Positions 36,469-45,209 of a stretch of DNA of 64,000 nucleotides are shown here, piece by piece. Position 1 is the stretch's first letter. Every line of letters starts with the position of its first letter. A model generated the notes under the pieces. It saw nothing but the letters and a program-made list of their open reading frames with translations. It was not told the DNA's origin and made no database searches. The DNA lies in assembly GCF_002327105.1 (NCBI RefSeq), contig NZ_CP023406.1:1550001-1614000 (forward strand). The letters run 5' to 3'. This DNA comes from Luteimonas chenhongjianii (GTDB lineage: Bacteria; Pseudomonadota; Gammaproteobacteria; Xanthomonadales; Xanthomonadaceae). The position numbers and the translations under genes are program-made.

Positions 36469-36508
36469 CCGTCATCCGACTGTCATGCCGATGCCATCGG
36501 GCTGTCAG
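36469..36508 (+). promoter_or_regulatory. Pho box array of the porin gene (four units)
   Basis: Four 7-bp units at exact 11-bp spacing: CCGTCAT (36469), CTGTCAT (36480), ATGCCAT (36491) and CTGTCAG (36502). Two units match the PhoB consensus at 6-7 of 7 positions. This equals two tandem PhoB sites, about 120-155 bp before the porin start codon. Confidence 0.75.
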
Positions 36509-36624
36509 CAAATCTACGCAACCTGCGCACCGTCGCTAACGCGTGCTCGACCGCAGCCCGATCCAGGCCGGCGCGGCGCGCGTGCACAGGCGCACCCACA
36601 TCTCACTCCTTACGGGAATCCACC

Positions 36625-37929
36625 ATGCGTCATTCCATCCTGGCCGCGTCCGTTGCTCTTGCCGTCGCGTCCGTGTCGTTCTCCGCCGCTGCACAGAGCC
36701 AGGGCCGCGATGCCGAGGTCGCCGCCCTGCGCGCGCAGCTGGCCGAGATGCAGGCCAAGCTCGATGCGCTGGAACTCCGCTCCGACGCCCAGTCCGACAT
36801 CAACATCGGCACGCAGGAAAGCCTGGACAGGATGGCCACCACGATGCCGGTGGTCGACACCAAGGGCGGCCTGAAGGTCACCTCGGCCGACAAGAAGTTC
36901 GAGTTCTCCGCCGGTGGTCGCATCCATTTCGATGCCTACGCATTCGATCGCGACGAAGCCGCGTCCACCGGCACCACCGAGTTCCGCCGCGCGCGCATCA
37001 CCCTGGGCGGCAAGGCCTACGGCTGGGAGTACAAGTTCGAGCAGGACTTCGGCGCCGGCAGCGGCCTTGACGGCTTCCGCGACGTCTACATCGCCAGGTC
37101 GGCGCTGGGCGGCAAGTTCACCATCGGCCACTTCAAGCCGTACCGCTCGATGGAAGAGCTGACCAGCTCCAACGAGATCCTGATGATGGAGCGCCCGTTC
37201 GCCTCGGCGACCGGCCTGTTCAACGGCCGCCAGTTCCAGCAGGGCGTCGGCTACATGCGCGCCGACGGCAACCACACGGCGGGCGTGTCGGTGTTCAATC
37301 TGCGCAGCGCGTCGGGCACCCGCAACGAAGGCGTCGGCGCGGCTGGCCGTGTGACCTTTGCGCCGATCAATACCGAGGAAAGCACGCTGCACTTCGGCGG
37401 CTGGGCCAGCCAGGAGAACGCGAACCAGGGCTCGGCGGATCTCGCGGCCAGCGTGAGTTATGCCGGCCGTCGCGGGCCGTCCCAGGTCATCGCCACGACC
37501 ACCGGCGCCAGCCGTGACACCGTCACCGCCGTGGGTGTCGAAGCCGCCGGCTCGTTCGGTCCGCTGTTCTTCCAGGCCGAGTACGCCAACGCCACCTTCG
37601 GTCGTCCGCTCGGCGCCGACCAGGACGTGGCCACGTGGTACGTGCAGGGCAGCTGGCTGCTCAACGGTGGCCACAAGCCCTACAAGCCGACGAGCGGCAT
37701 CTTCGGGTCGCCCAAGGTCACCGACAAGGGGCTGTGGGAGCTGACCGCGCGCTACGACACGATCGAGAACAAGGACATCCGCAACATGGACGTCAGCAGC
37801 TGGATCGTCGGCATGAACTACTACGTCAATCCGAGTCTGCGCTTCATGTTCAATTACACCAACGGCGACGACAGCTTCACCGGCGACAAGACCGGCCAGT
37901 ACGCACTGCGCACGCAGTTCTCGTTCTGA
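36625..37929 (+). CDS. OprO/OprP-type phosphate-selective porin
   Basis: The product is 434 residues. After a signal peptide (about 1-22, ending S-A-A-A-Q) comes a heptad-patterned coiled coil (about 28-50, A-E-V-A-A-L-R-A-Q-L-A-E-M), then a beta-barrel of alternating hydrophobic residues ending in Phe (Q-F-S-F), the outer-membrane export signal. F-R-R-A-R-I-T-L-G-G-K and the Y-x-F-E-Q-D-F motif are typical of OprO/OprP porins, which form anion-selective trimers induced by phosphate starvation. Transcribed divergently from pstS2 with a Pho box array between them. Confidence 0.93.
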   Translation: MRHSILAASVALAVASVSFSAAAQSQGRDAEVAALRAQLAEMQAKLDALELRSDAQSDINIGTQESLDRMATTMPVVDTKGGLKVTSADKKFEFSAGGRIHFDAYAFDRDEAASTGTTEFRRARITLGGKAYGWEYKFEQDFGAGSGLDGFRDVYIARSALGGKFTIGHFKPYRSMEELTSSNEILMMERPFASATGLFNGRQFQQGVGYMRADGNHTAGVSVFNLRSASGTRNEGVGAAGRVTFAPINTEESTLHFGGWASQENANQGSADLAASVSYAGRRGPSQVIATTTGASRDTVTAVGVEAAGSFGPLFFQAEYANATFGRPLGADQDVATWYVQGSWLLNGGHKPYKPTSGIFGSPKVTDKGLWELTARYDTIENKDIRNMDVSSWIVGMNYYVNPSLRFMFNYTNGDDSFTGDKTGQYALRTQFSF

Positions 37930-37951
37930 TCGACGCCCAGCGCGCGACCCG

Positions 37952-37981
37952 AAGGCCCGCGGCGCAAGCCGTGGGCCTTTC
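37952..37981 (+). terminator. Terminator of the porin gene
   Basis: An 11-bp stem with one G-T pair (37953-37963 with 37968-37978), GCAA loop, then TTT, located 23 bp after the porin stop. Confidence 0.7.
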
Positions 37982-38270
37982 GCGTTGGCCAGAAGCCGCG
38001 AGGCGGCGTAATCGCGCGCCTTTCCCGTCGCCATGTAGCCGGCGCGCTCGTAGGCGGCGCCGGCGTTGAAGTCGACCTGGCACTCTTCGGCGGAGCTGCT
38101 GCTGGTCTCAGTGGCTTTCCGCTCACGGCGAGCTGCTTGCCGTCTCCGGCGAAACGTGTCCGCCGTCGATGAACTGACCAGCGTCTTCAACCAGCTTCGC
38201 CGCCAGCCCCGGTGCAGTCCAGCGTGTGCATGGGAACTGACACGATAATCGTGGCTTGGCCGCCGAGATG
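37982..38270. other. Intergenic, nothing recognised
   Basis: About 290 bp between the porin terminator and the terminator of the secreted hypothetical. Short frames exist on both strands but none has a ribosome site or known family. One minus-strand stretch reads C-Q-V-D-F-N-A-G-A-A-Y-E-R-A-G-Y-M-A-T and could be a gene relic, too short to judge. Confidence 0.4.
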
Positions 38271-38301
38271 AAAAGGAAAAGGCGGCGGGATCCCGCCGCC
38301 C
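38271..38301 (-). terminator. Terminator of the secreted hypothetical protein gene
   Basis: The palindrome GGCGGCGGGATCCCGCCGCC (38281-38300) is followed on the minus strand by TTTTCCTTTT. It lies 25 bp after the stop codon of the gene at 38326-38790. Confidence 0.85.
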
Positions 38302-38325
38302 TTGATTGCATCCAGGTCGCTTGGC

Positions 38326-38790
38326 TTACCGCGGCACCTCATGGTAGATGACCACTACTTCGATCACCTGACCACCGGTTCCGTACACCACGACGATGGT
38401 CACATGCGCGTCCCGGAATACCACCTCCGCACTGCAGGGGCAGTTGCCATCAGCTCTGGTGGCGGTTGCGGCAGCACCGCGCGAGGCCACACGGACCTCC
38501 TCACGCGAGAGCGAGCCGATCGGCAACACGAAGGCTCCGGACTTCGTGATGCCTACTGCCGTAAGGACTTCATCATCGAGCGTATTGATCTGGACGTAGC
38601 GGACGCCGTCCTTTTCGAACTCGTATACCCGGAAGTTCGGGCTCTGGGAGATACTCGGCGCCGCGGGGACGGCCTCGCCAAGGCCACGAATCGCATGCGC
38701 ATCGGACGGGAATCGCACCTGCTGCGCGCTTGCAGCCCCGGCCCCAATGACTACAGCAAGAGAAAGTGTCAGGCTTGCGAACAACTTCAT
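38326..38790 (-). CDS. Hypothetical secreted protein
   Basis: The product is 154 residues. ATG 38790 (M-K-L-F-A-S-L-T-L-S-L-A-V) starts a clear signal peptide, cleaved after A-S-A-Q. The mature part of about 130 residues contains F-E-K-D-G-V-R-Y-V-Q-I-N-T and two cysteines in G-N-C-P-C-S-A, with a beta-rich C-terminus. GC content is lower than the neighbours, which may indicate recent acquisition or weak constraint. Single gene with its own terminator. Family not recognised. Confidence 0.7.
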   Translation of the reverse strand: MKLFASLTLSLAVVIGAGAASAQQVRFPSDAHAIRGLGEAVPAAPSISQSPNFRVYEFEKDGVRYVQINTLDDEVLTAVGITKSGAFVLPIGSLSREEVRVASRGAAATATRADGNCPCSAEVVFRDAHVTIVVVYGTGGQVIEVVVIYHEVPR

Positions 38791-39690
38791 TATCGAAACT
38801 CCATTTCGAGGATGAATGCCGGCGGCCAAGCCGGCGTGACGGTTATACCCCCGTCCTGCCAGTTGCCGCCACACTCGGCAAGGAAGACGCGCAAGTCTGA
38901 AATAGGTCACGTTCCGCGCTCCCTGTATCTCAGGGCCGTCGAGCGGTACCGCGGGGCCTCACGTGCCAGGTTCCGGGCCTCCTCCTCCCATGCGACGCCT
39001 TCACGTAGCCGCCGCTCCCTGTCGCGTCAGCGAGCGCGCGCGTTCGAAGTAGGGGCCGCCTGAGCATCAGCCCAGGCCGCTTTCGTGGAGTGCGGCCGCT
39101 TCACGCGATCCGAGAAGGCGCCGACCAGAACCCTGCCTCGGTCAGCGACTGCTGCAGGACGGCCGTCGCGCAGTGTGGACGGCCGCGTAGCGCGGCTTGC
39201 GCATCATGGCGGCGTGCGCGCCCCTTCTGGTGCGCTGCCGCTCTGGATAGAGCAGGTCGTGCGCGGCGTCGTAGGCGACCATGCGCAGTCGTCAGCAGTC
39301 CGCCGGCTTGCGCAGGTCCAGTGGCTGTGGCCGCTGCAGCGGGCCTGCGCCTTCGGTGCGTCTCCGGCGCGCGAAGCGCCTTGGGCAGCCGTCCCGCAGG
39401 GAGCAGCGGCATCATTTCAGGTGAGTCATGGCGCTTCCGTAGCTATGGCGAACGGCGCGCGGGTCAGCGCACGCACTTGATCTGGATGGGGTAGAGCGCC
39501 TCGACCTGGCGCTTCTTGGTCTTGTCCCAGGGGTTGCCTGCATCGCGCGCGCGGCGCGCGCAAGCCCGACTTTCGACCCAGGGCGGCACGTGGCGCTGCA
39601 GGTAGCATGTACGGCCGCGCCGGCTGAGACGGCGCGTCAACAGGACCCGCGACCGTGCGGGTCCCTCGTTCCGCAGTCCCGGGGAGTTAT
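38791..39690. other. Low-information region, possibly decayed genes
   Basis: About 900 bp without a confident gene. Overlapping frames on both strands are broken and show no stable codon pattern over most of the stretch. Near its right end a short minus-strand segment (39464-39610) does look coding. A hairpin GGACCCGCG/TGCGGGTCC at about 39639-39660 precedes the peptidase gene. Confidence 0.5.
39464..39610 (-). pseudogene. C-terminal remnant of an unknown gene
   Basis: The last 25 codons before TGA (39464-39466), reading G-N-P-W-D-K-T-K-K-R-Q-V-E-A-L-Y-P-I-Q-I then K-C-V-R, have G or C at nearly every third position, as in true genes here. No start codon with a ribosome site is found and the frame soon runs into Arg-rich sequence and the divergent peptidase promoter. 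It is probably what remains of a small secreted or membrane protein gene. Confidence 0.35.
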
Positions 39691-41322
39691 GTGAGCAAGC
39701 CGCAATCCAATCGAGTCCGCCTGTTGCAGGCGGCGTGGGCGACCGCCGCCCTGTTGCCATGCCTGGCCTTCGCCCAGGTGGCCGAACCGGTCGACCTCGA
39801 TGTCGTCGCCAAGATCCGTCATGAAGCCTTCCAGCGCTCCCAGGTGGCCGCCAATCTCAAGGAGCTCACCGAGACCATCGGCCCGCGCCTGACCAATTCG
39901 CCGGCCTACGAGCGCTCGAGCGAGTGGGCGCGCGGCAAGCTCAGCGGGTATGGCCTGAGCAACGTGCACGATGAGGTCTACGACCCGGCCTTCGGCCGCG
40001 GCTGGGAATTCCGTGCCTCGCGCGTGGAGTTGATCGCGCCGCGCGAACTGCCGATCCATGCGCTGCCCAAGGCGTGGACGCCCGGCACCAACGGCCCGGT
40101 TGAAGGCGAGCTGGTGCGTGCCTCGTTCAAGACCATCGAAGACATCGAGGCGCAGCGCGGCAAGCTGGGCGGCAAGATCGTGCTGCTCGACGAGGCGCGC
40201 GCCTACAAGCCGTCCGACAGGCCCGATTTCCGCCGCCACAGCGAGGAATCCCTCGGCGAGCTGCAGACCTTCCCGATGCCGCAGGAGGCCGAGCCGGGCG
40301 CGCAGGACAAGCGCCTCGACGAGTACCGCAAGCGCCAGGCGCTGGTGCGTGCGCTCAACACCTTCTTCGCCGAGGAAGGCGTGCTGGCGACGTTGTCGAT
40401 CAGCTCCTGGGACAACGGCATCGTCCGCGTGATGGGCGGCGGCGGCCGCAAGGCGGGCGATCCAGAGGGCGTGCCCGATCTGGTCGTGGCCGCCGAGCAC
40501 TACAACCAGCTGGTGCGGGCTGTCGACACCAAACAGGCTCCGCGCCTGCGCGTGGATGTCGATGCACGTTTCACCAGCGATGCCGACCTGCCGGCGACCA
40601 ATACCTTCGCCGAGCTGCGCGGCAGTTCGAAGGCCAACGAGACGGTGATCATCGGCGCGCATCTCGACTCCTGGCACACCGGCACCGGCGCGGCCGACAA
40701 CGGCGCGGGCGTGGTGGTGATGATGGAGGCGATGCGCATCCTCAAGGCGATCGACGCGCGCCCGAAGCGCACGATCCGCATCGCGCTGTGGGGCGGCGAG
40801 GAGCAGGGCCTGCACGGCTCGGCAGGCTACGTCTCCAGGCATCTGGCCGACTGGCCCGCGCCGACCGATCCGGAGCAGCAGGCATTGCCGCGTGCATTCC
40901 AGAGCGGCACTGGCCCGCTGCAGCGTCGGGCCGGGTTCGACCGGTTCTCGACCTACTTCAACTTCGACAACGGCACCGGCCGGATCCGCGGCATCTATGC
41001 GCAGGAAAATCACGCTGCCGTTCCGGTGTTCCGCGCCTGGCTGGCACCGTTCGCCGATCTCGGTGCCACGGTCGTGACCACCCGCAACACCGGCAGCACC
41101 GACCACATCTCGTTCGACCGGGTCGGCCTTCCGGGCTTCCAGTTCGTGCAGGATCCGGCGGACTATTTCAGCAACGTGCACCACACGCATCTCGACACCT
41201 ACGACCACGTGGTGCCGGACGACCTCAAGCAGGCGGCGGCGATCATCGCCTCGTTCGCCTATCACGCCGCGATGCGCGACGAACGCCTGCCGCGCAAGCC
41301 GTTCACCGATCGCGAGGAATGA
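39691..41322 (+). CDS. Secreted M28-family zinc aminopeptidase
   Basis: The product is 543 residues from GTG 39691, which has GGGGAG upstream. A signal peptide (core A-A-W-A-T-A-A-L-L-P-C-L-A-F-A) is followed by an M28 domain with an inserted PA-like region. Zinc-site motifs are I-G-A-H-L-D-S-W-H, G-A-A-D-N-G-A-G, L-W-G-G-E-E-Q-G-L-H-G-S and V-H-H-T-H-L-D-T-Y. The catalytic Glu is in G-E-E. Closest in style to carboxypeptidase Q / aminopeptidase S-like enzymes, common and often multiple in xanthomonads, where they feed on extracellular peptides. Convergent with the catalase gene. Confidence 0.92.
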   Translation: MSKPQSNRVRLLQAAWATAALLPCLAFAQVAEPVDLDVVAKIRHEAFQRSQVAANLKELTETIGPRLTNSPAYERSSEWARGKLSGYGLSNVHDEVYDPAFGRGWEFRASRVELIAPRELPIHALPKAWTPGTNGPVEGELVRASFKTIEDIEAQRGKLGGKIVLLDEARAYKPSDRPDFRRHSEESLGELQTFPMPQEAEPGAQDKRLDEYRKRQALVRALNTFFAEEGVLATLSISSWDNGIVRVMGGGGRKAGDPEGVPDLVVAAEHYNQLVRAVDTKQAPRLRVDVDARFTSDADLPATNTFAELRGSSKANETVIIGAHLDSWHTGTGAADNGAGVVVMMEAMRILKAIDARPKRTIRIALWGGEEQGLHGSAGYVSRHLADWPAPTDPEQQALPRAFQSGTGPLQRRAGFDRFSTYFNFDNGTGRIRGIYAQENHAAVPVFRAWLAPFADLGATVVTTRNTGSTDHISFDRVGLPGFQFVQDPADYFSNVHHTHLDTYDHVVPDDLKQAAAIIASFAYHAAMRDERLPRKPFTDREE

Positions 41323-41330
41323 TCCGCTGC

Positions 41331-41360
41331 GACACGCCGGCGATTGCCGGCGTGTCGCAG
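41331..41360. repeat. Perfect 13-bp inverted repeat between convergent genes
   Basis: GCGACACGCCGGC (41331-41343), GATT, GCCGGCGTGTCGC (41348-41360). It begins 8 bp after the peptidase stop and would form a very stable hairpin on either strand. No T tract follows, so it is either an mRNA 3'-end stabiliser or a non-canonical terminator. Confidence 0.7.
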
Positions 41361-41444
41361 GCGCGGATGCGGCGGTGCGGCCTCACCGGGCCTCCCGAGG
41401 CCGGATCCGGGCGCCGCGCAGGCGCAACCGGTCGCGGACAGCCG

Positions 41445-43154
41445 TTATGGCGATGGCGTCGCCGATTCCGCGGCAGCCGAGCGCAGTCCGCCCTGCAGGA
41501 CCTGCTCGGCCGTCGCCCTGCGGTTCTCGACCGAACTCGTCCACTTGCCCCAGGCGCCAGGGTCGATTGCATCGTCGTTGTTGCCGAGCCGCTTCAGCCG
41601 TTGCTGGTCCTCGTCGGTCAGCACCTGTCCCTTGAGCGGTTCGAGGTGGCGCACGTCGCCTACGGCCATGCCGAGCTTCTCCGCCACACCCTGGCCGTAG
41701 CGGTCGTGCACGAGGAAGAAGTGCCACAGCATGCGTTCCTGCACGTCGCGCTCGCAGGCCGACAGCATGGTGGCCATGGTGTCGATCAGGTCCTCGCGCT
41801 CCCAGTCCATCATGGTGTTGAAGCGGCCGCGTGCCTGCACGTAGTCGTTGCGCCGCTCCAGCACGCTGCGGGTGAGCGGGCCGGTGATCACCGGCGGATT
41901 GTTCGGGCCCATGGCCGGCGCTTCCTGCAAGCCGTTGTGGATGGAGGGCTCGAAGTTGATGTGCGGGTTCTGTCCGGGCGCGAGGTCGACCGCGTAGGCC
42001 ATCTGCCCGCCACGCATGTTGGTCTGCACGCGCTGCACCCCCTTGGGCTGGTTCACAGGCAGCTGCAGATAGTTGGTGCCGACCCGGTAGCGCTGTGTAT
42101 CGGAGTAGGAGAACGTGCGGCCGACCAGCATCTTGTCGTCGGAGAAGTCCAGCCCGTCCACCAGCACGCCGGTGCCCATCGCGATCTGCTCGCTCTCGTT
42201 GTGCTGGTCCTGGACATTGCGATTGAGCGTCATCACGCCCACGTGGCGCAGCGGGAAGTCGTGCTCCGGCCAGATCTTGGTGTCGTCGAGCGGGTCCCAG
42301 TCGAGCTCGGGATGGTCGTGGTCCTCCATGATCTGCACGTACATGTCCCACTGCGGGTAATCCCCGCGTTCGATGGATTCGTACAGGTCCTTGGAGTGCG
42401 AGCCGAGGTCCTGCCCCTGCACCTTGGCGGCTTCCTCGGCGGTCAGGCTGGCCACGCCGCAGCGTGGATGGAAGTGGTACTTCACCAGCGCCGTGTTGCC
42501 TTCGGCGTTGACCATCTTGTAGGTGTTCACGCCGAACCCTTCCATGTGCCGGTAGCTGGCGGGAATGCCGCGTGGGCTGAAGAGGTGGGTGAGCATGTGC
42601 ATCGACTCCGGCGTCTGGCTCATGAAGTCGAAGATGCGGTTGGGCTCCTGGCGGAAAGTGACCGGGTCGGGCTTGAGCGAATGGATGACGTCGGGGAACT
42701 TGATCGCGTCGCGGATGAAGAACACCGCGAGGTTGTTTCCGACCAGGTCCCAGTTGCCGTCCTCGGTGTAGAACTTCACCGCGAAGCCACGCGGGTCGCG
42801 TGCCACTTCAGAGGAGTCGCGGCCGCCGATCACGGTGGAGAAGCGGATCGCCAGCGGCGTTTTCTTGCCGGCCTGGGAGAAGATCTTCGCGCGGGTGTAT
42901 TGCGCTGCGGGCTCGTCGCCGATCTTGCCGGTGGCCTCGAACTCGCCGTAGCAGACGAAGCCCCGCGCATGGACCACGCGCTCGGGAATGCGCTCGCGAT
43001 CGAAGTGACTGATCTTCTCGAGGAAGTTGTAGTTCTCCAGTGTGGCGGGACCGCGGCTGCCGACGGTGCGCTGGGACTGGTTGTTGCAGATCGCATGGCC
43101 CTGGCGATTGGTCAGGGAACGATCCCCACCGTTCTCCTTGTGGGTGTCTTTCAT
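41445..43154 (-). CDS. katA: Monofunctional heme catalase
   Basis: The product is 569 residues and converts hydrogen peroxide to water and oxygen. The distal His is in R-V-V-H-A-R-G-F, the distal Asn in D-L-V-G-N-N and [11 protein letters not shown], and the proximal Tyr region is [16 protein letters not shown]-terminal extension (about 510-569) is longer than in the smallest catalases but lacks a flavodoxin-like domain, so this is a small-subunit type. The start codon overlaps the stop of the ankyrin gene as ATGA, so translation is coupled. Confidence 0.96.
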   Translation of the reverse strand: MKDTHKENGGDRSLTNRQGHAICNNQSQRTVGSRGPATLENYNFLEKISHFDRERIPERVVHARGFVCYGEFEATGKIGDEPAAQYTRAKIFSQAGKKTPLAIRFSTVIGGRDSSEVARDPRGFAVKFYTEDGNWDLVGNNLAVFFIRDAIKFPDVIHSLKPDPVTFRQEPNRIFDFMSQTPESMHMLTHLFSPRGIPASYRHMEGFGVNTYKMVNAEGNTALVKYHFHPRCGVASLTAEEAAKVQGQDLGSHSKDLYESIERGDYPQWDMYVQIMEDHDHPELDWDPLDDTKIWPEHDFPLRHVGVMTLNRNVQDQHNESEQIAMGTGVLVDGLDFSDDKMLVGRTFSYSDTQRYRVGTNYLQLPVNQPKGVQRVQTNMRGGQMAYAVDLAPGQNPHINFEPSIHNGLQEAPAMGPNNPPVITGPLTRSVLERRNDYVQARGRFNTMMDWEREDLIDTMATMLSACERDVQERMLWHFFLVHDRYGQGVAEKLGMAVGDVRHLEPLKGQVLTDEDQQRLKRLGNNDDAIDPGAWGKWTSSVENRRATAEQVLQGGLRSAAAESATPSP

Positions 43155-43756
43155 TGCTGCATCCTCGCGGTTCGGCTGGTTCGATAGGATCGGTCATCCG
43201 GTGCGGGTTGGGGCGCATCGGGGATTGATTTTTTCGATGGCTGTGATAGGCGCTCGACCGCGTGTTCCGCGCCCATGGCCCGGGCGAGATCCAGCGCGGT
43301 GGCGCCGTCGGCGCCCGAGTGCTCCGGATTGGCGCCATGCGCAAGCAACAGGTCGATCATCCCGACGCGATCGAACATCGCGGCCAGCATCAGCGCCGTG
43401 CGCCCGCCCTCGGGGTGGTCATCGACCGGTGCACCGCCTTCCAGCAGGGCCCGCAGGACATCGACGTCGCCCTTGAACGCGGCGGCGCCAAGCGGCGTTT
43501 GCGCGCGGTCGTTGGCGAGTGTTGGATCGGCCCCGTGTCGCAGCAGTACGCGCACCGCATCGGCGCGACCGTGGTAGGCGGCCAGCATCAACAGGCTGTC
43601 GCCCTTGCTGTCTCTGAGGTTGGGGACCAGTCCCATCCCGAGCAGGTGGGACAGGCGCGCGACGTCTCCGGCGCGCACGAGCTGGAACAGTTCGAGGGCG
43701 AGGGCGTGGGTCTGGTCGTCCAGCTCGGGCGGTCCGACAGACGCATGCGTGGTCAT
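43151..43756 (-). CDS. Ankyrin-repeat protein (AnkB-like) upstream of catalase
   Basis: The product is 201 residues with four to five ankyrin repeats, for example [18 protein letters not shown] and [11 protein letters not shown]. No signal peptide or membrane anchor is evident. In Pseudomonas aeruginosa an ankyrin protein (AnkB) encoded next to catalase KatB is needed for full catalase activity; here the order is ankyrin first, with its stop overlapping the katA start. A role in protecting or assembling the catalase is inferred from that precedent. Confidence 0.88.
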   Translation of the reverse strand: MTTHASVGPPELDDQTHALALELFQLVRAGDVARLSHLLGMGLVPNLRDSKGDSLLMLAAYHGRADAVRVLLRHGADPTLANDRAQTPLGAAAFKGDVDVLRALLEGGAPVDDHPEGGRTALMLAAMFDRVGMIDLLLAHGANPEHSGADGATALDLARAMGAEHAVERLSQPSKKSIPDAPQPAPDDRSYRTSRTARMQQ

Positions 43757-44087
43757 GGGATTTCCCGGGTACTGCGCGTGCGGGTGTGATCCCGACCATA
43801 GGCGCCAGAGCGTTAAGCGGAATTGACGGAAAACCTTGGCTGGCGGGCCGGCGGCAGGACGGAAACGCCGGGCCTGGACTCCGTCAGGCGATGTGCGCCG
43901 CGGCGCTGGGGACGCTGGATCTCACGTCGGCGGCAGGCCTCTTCGTCGCGACTTGCACTGATGCGGCCCGCCGTTCCCGGCGACCGTCACCCGGATGTCC
44001 TGCATGTCGCTCCGGAAACCCGGGCGGCGTGGCAGGGCGTGAAGGGCATGAGGCCGAGCGTCCGCGCGCGGATTCATGCCCGAGACG
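43757..44087. other. Intergenic upstream of the ankyrin-catalase operon
   Basis: About 330 bp between nth (ends here) and the ankyrin gene (starts here). It must hold the operon promoter. I looked for an OxyR-type ATAG-N7-CTAT array and found only one isolated ATAG (43797-43800), so I report no site. Confidence 0.4.
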
Positions 44088-44786
44088 TCACCCGGGTTCG
44101 AGCCCGCCGGGTGTCTTGTCCTTGAAGCGGCACAGGTCGCGCACCACGCAGGCCGGACAGTCCGGCTTTCTCGCCTTGCAGGTGTAGCGGCCGTGCAGGA
44201 TCAGCCAGTGATGCGCGCCGAGCAGGAACTCGTCGGGCACCACGCGCATCAGACGGTCCTCGACCGCGCGAACGTCCTTGCCCGGTGCGAGTCCGGTGCG
44301 GTTGGCCACCCGGAAGATGTGCGTGTCGACCGCGATCGCCGGCTCGCCGAACACCGTGTTGAGCACGACGTTGGCCGTCTTGCGGCCGACGCCCGGCAAT
44401 GCCTCGAGTGCAGTGCGGTCGCGCGGGACTTCTCCGCCGTGTTGCTCGACCAGGATGCGGCAGGCGGCGATGACGTTCCTGGCCTTGGCATTGAACAGAC
44501 CGATGGTCGCGATGTGGCGCCTGAGCGCGTCCTCGCCGAGGTCGAGGATGGCCTGCGGTGTGTTGGCGACCGGATAGAGCCGGCGCGTGGCCTTGTTGAC
44601 CCCGACATCGGTGGCCTGCGCGGACAGGATCACCGCGACCAGCAGCTCGAAGGGCGTGGTGTATTCGAGTTCGGTGCTCGGTTCGGGGTCGAGTTCGCGC
44701 AGCCGGGCGAAGAACTCGTGGATCTCGGCGCGCGTCAGCGTCGGTCCGCGGCGCCTCGGCGCAGCCGTGGCAAGGGACGTGTTCAC
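44088..44786 (-). CDS. nth: Endonuclease III
   Basis: Nth removes oxidised pyrimidines and cuts the abasic site in base-excision repair. The 232 residues have the helix-hairpin-helix L-P-G-V-G-R-K-T-A-N-V-V with the catalytic Lys, the Asp in A-V-D-T-H-I-F-R-V, and the C-terminal [4Fe-4S] loop C-x6-C-x2-C-x5-C (C-K-A-R-K-P-D-C-P-A-C-V-V-R-D-L-C). GTG 44786 is the start, overlapping the stop of the upstream gene as GTGA; it adds about 17 residues to the E. coli-type N-terminus. Confidence 0.96.
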   Translation of the reverse strand: MNTSLATAAPRRRGPTLTRAEIHEFFARLRELDPEPSTELEYTTPFELLVAVILSAQATDVGVNKATRRLYPVANTPQAILDLGEDALRRHIATIGLFNAKARNVIAACRILVEQHGGEVPRDRTALEALPGVGRKTANVVLNTVFGEPAIAVDTHIFRVANRTGLAPGKDVRAVEDRLMRVVPDEFLLGAHHWLILHGRYTCKARKPDCPACVVRDLCRFKDKTPGGLEPG

Positions 44787-45193
44787 GACGTGCCACTGCC
44801 GGCGCGCGCCTTGGCACGGGCCAGCAATGCCGCGGCCTTCGGTGGCAGCGCGGGGTGGGCAGGCGCTGCGTCCACCGTTGCCGGTGTGGCGGCGGTCGCT
44901 GCCGGTCCGGGCCGAGGCGCGCGACGCGAGGCGTCGCGCACTTCCGCGCGTCGCGCGAGCCGCGTACTGCGGGCCTCGAAGCGGGCCCGCGCTGCCCAGG
45001 CCGTGCGCAGGCGGGCGCGTGTCGCCAGCAGCAGGGCGCGCGCATCACTTTCGAGTGCCCGGGCGCACGCGTCCGGCCAGTCGTCCATCAGACCGGCATC
45101 GATCGCGGCATCGATGTCGTCCGCGCGCAGTCGTTCGACCAGGCGTTCGAGCGCGTCGAGGGATGGTGTGCGGGCGGTCGGGGGGCGCGTCAT
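44783..45193 (-). CDS. Hypothetical protein upstream of nth
   Basis: The product is 136 residues, mostly helical and Ala/Arg-rich. The first 80 residues look like a folded helical bundle (L-D-A-L-E-R-L-V-E-R-L-R-A-D-D-I-D-A-A-I), the rest is low-complexity Pro/Ala. No signal peptide. Its stop overlaps the nth start, so the two are co-translated and perhaps linked in function. Family not recognised. Confidence 0.65.
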   Translation of the reverse strand: MTRPPTARTPSLDALERLVERLRADDIDAAIDAGLMDDWPDACARALESDARALLLATRARLRTAWAARARFEARSTRLARRAEVRDASRRAPRPGPAATAATPATVDAAPAHPALPPKAAALLARAKARAGSGTS

Positions 45194-45209
45194 GATGGGT
45201 CAGCGCGGC

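Noticed and set aside
39085..39480. Plus-strand frame of 131 codons in the gap before the M28 peptidase
   Set aside because: No GC3 pattern, no ribosome site, mixed Arg/Ala/Ser composition; it overlaps other equally long frames on the opposite strand.
43757..44087. OxyR site before the ankyrin-catalase operon
   Set aside because: Only one ATAG was found, without the ATAG-N7-CTAT repeats at 10-bp period.
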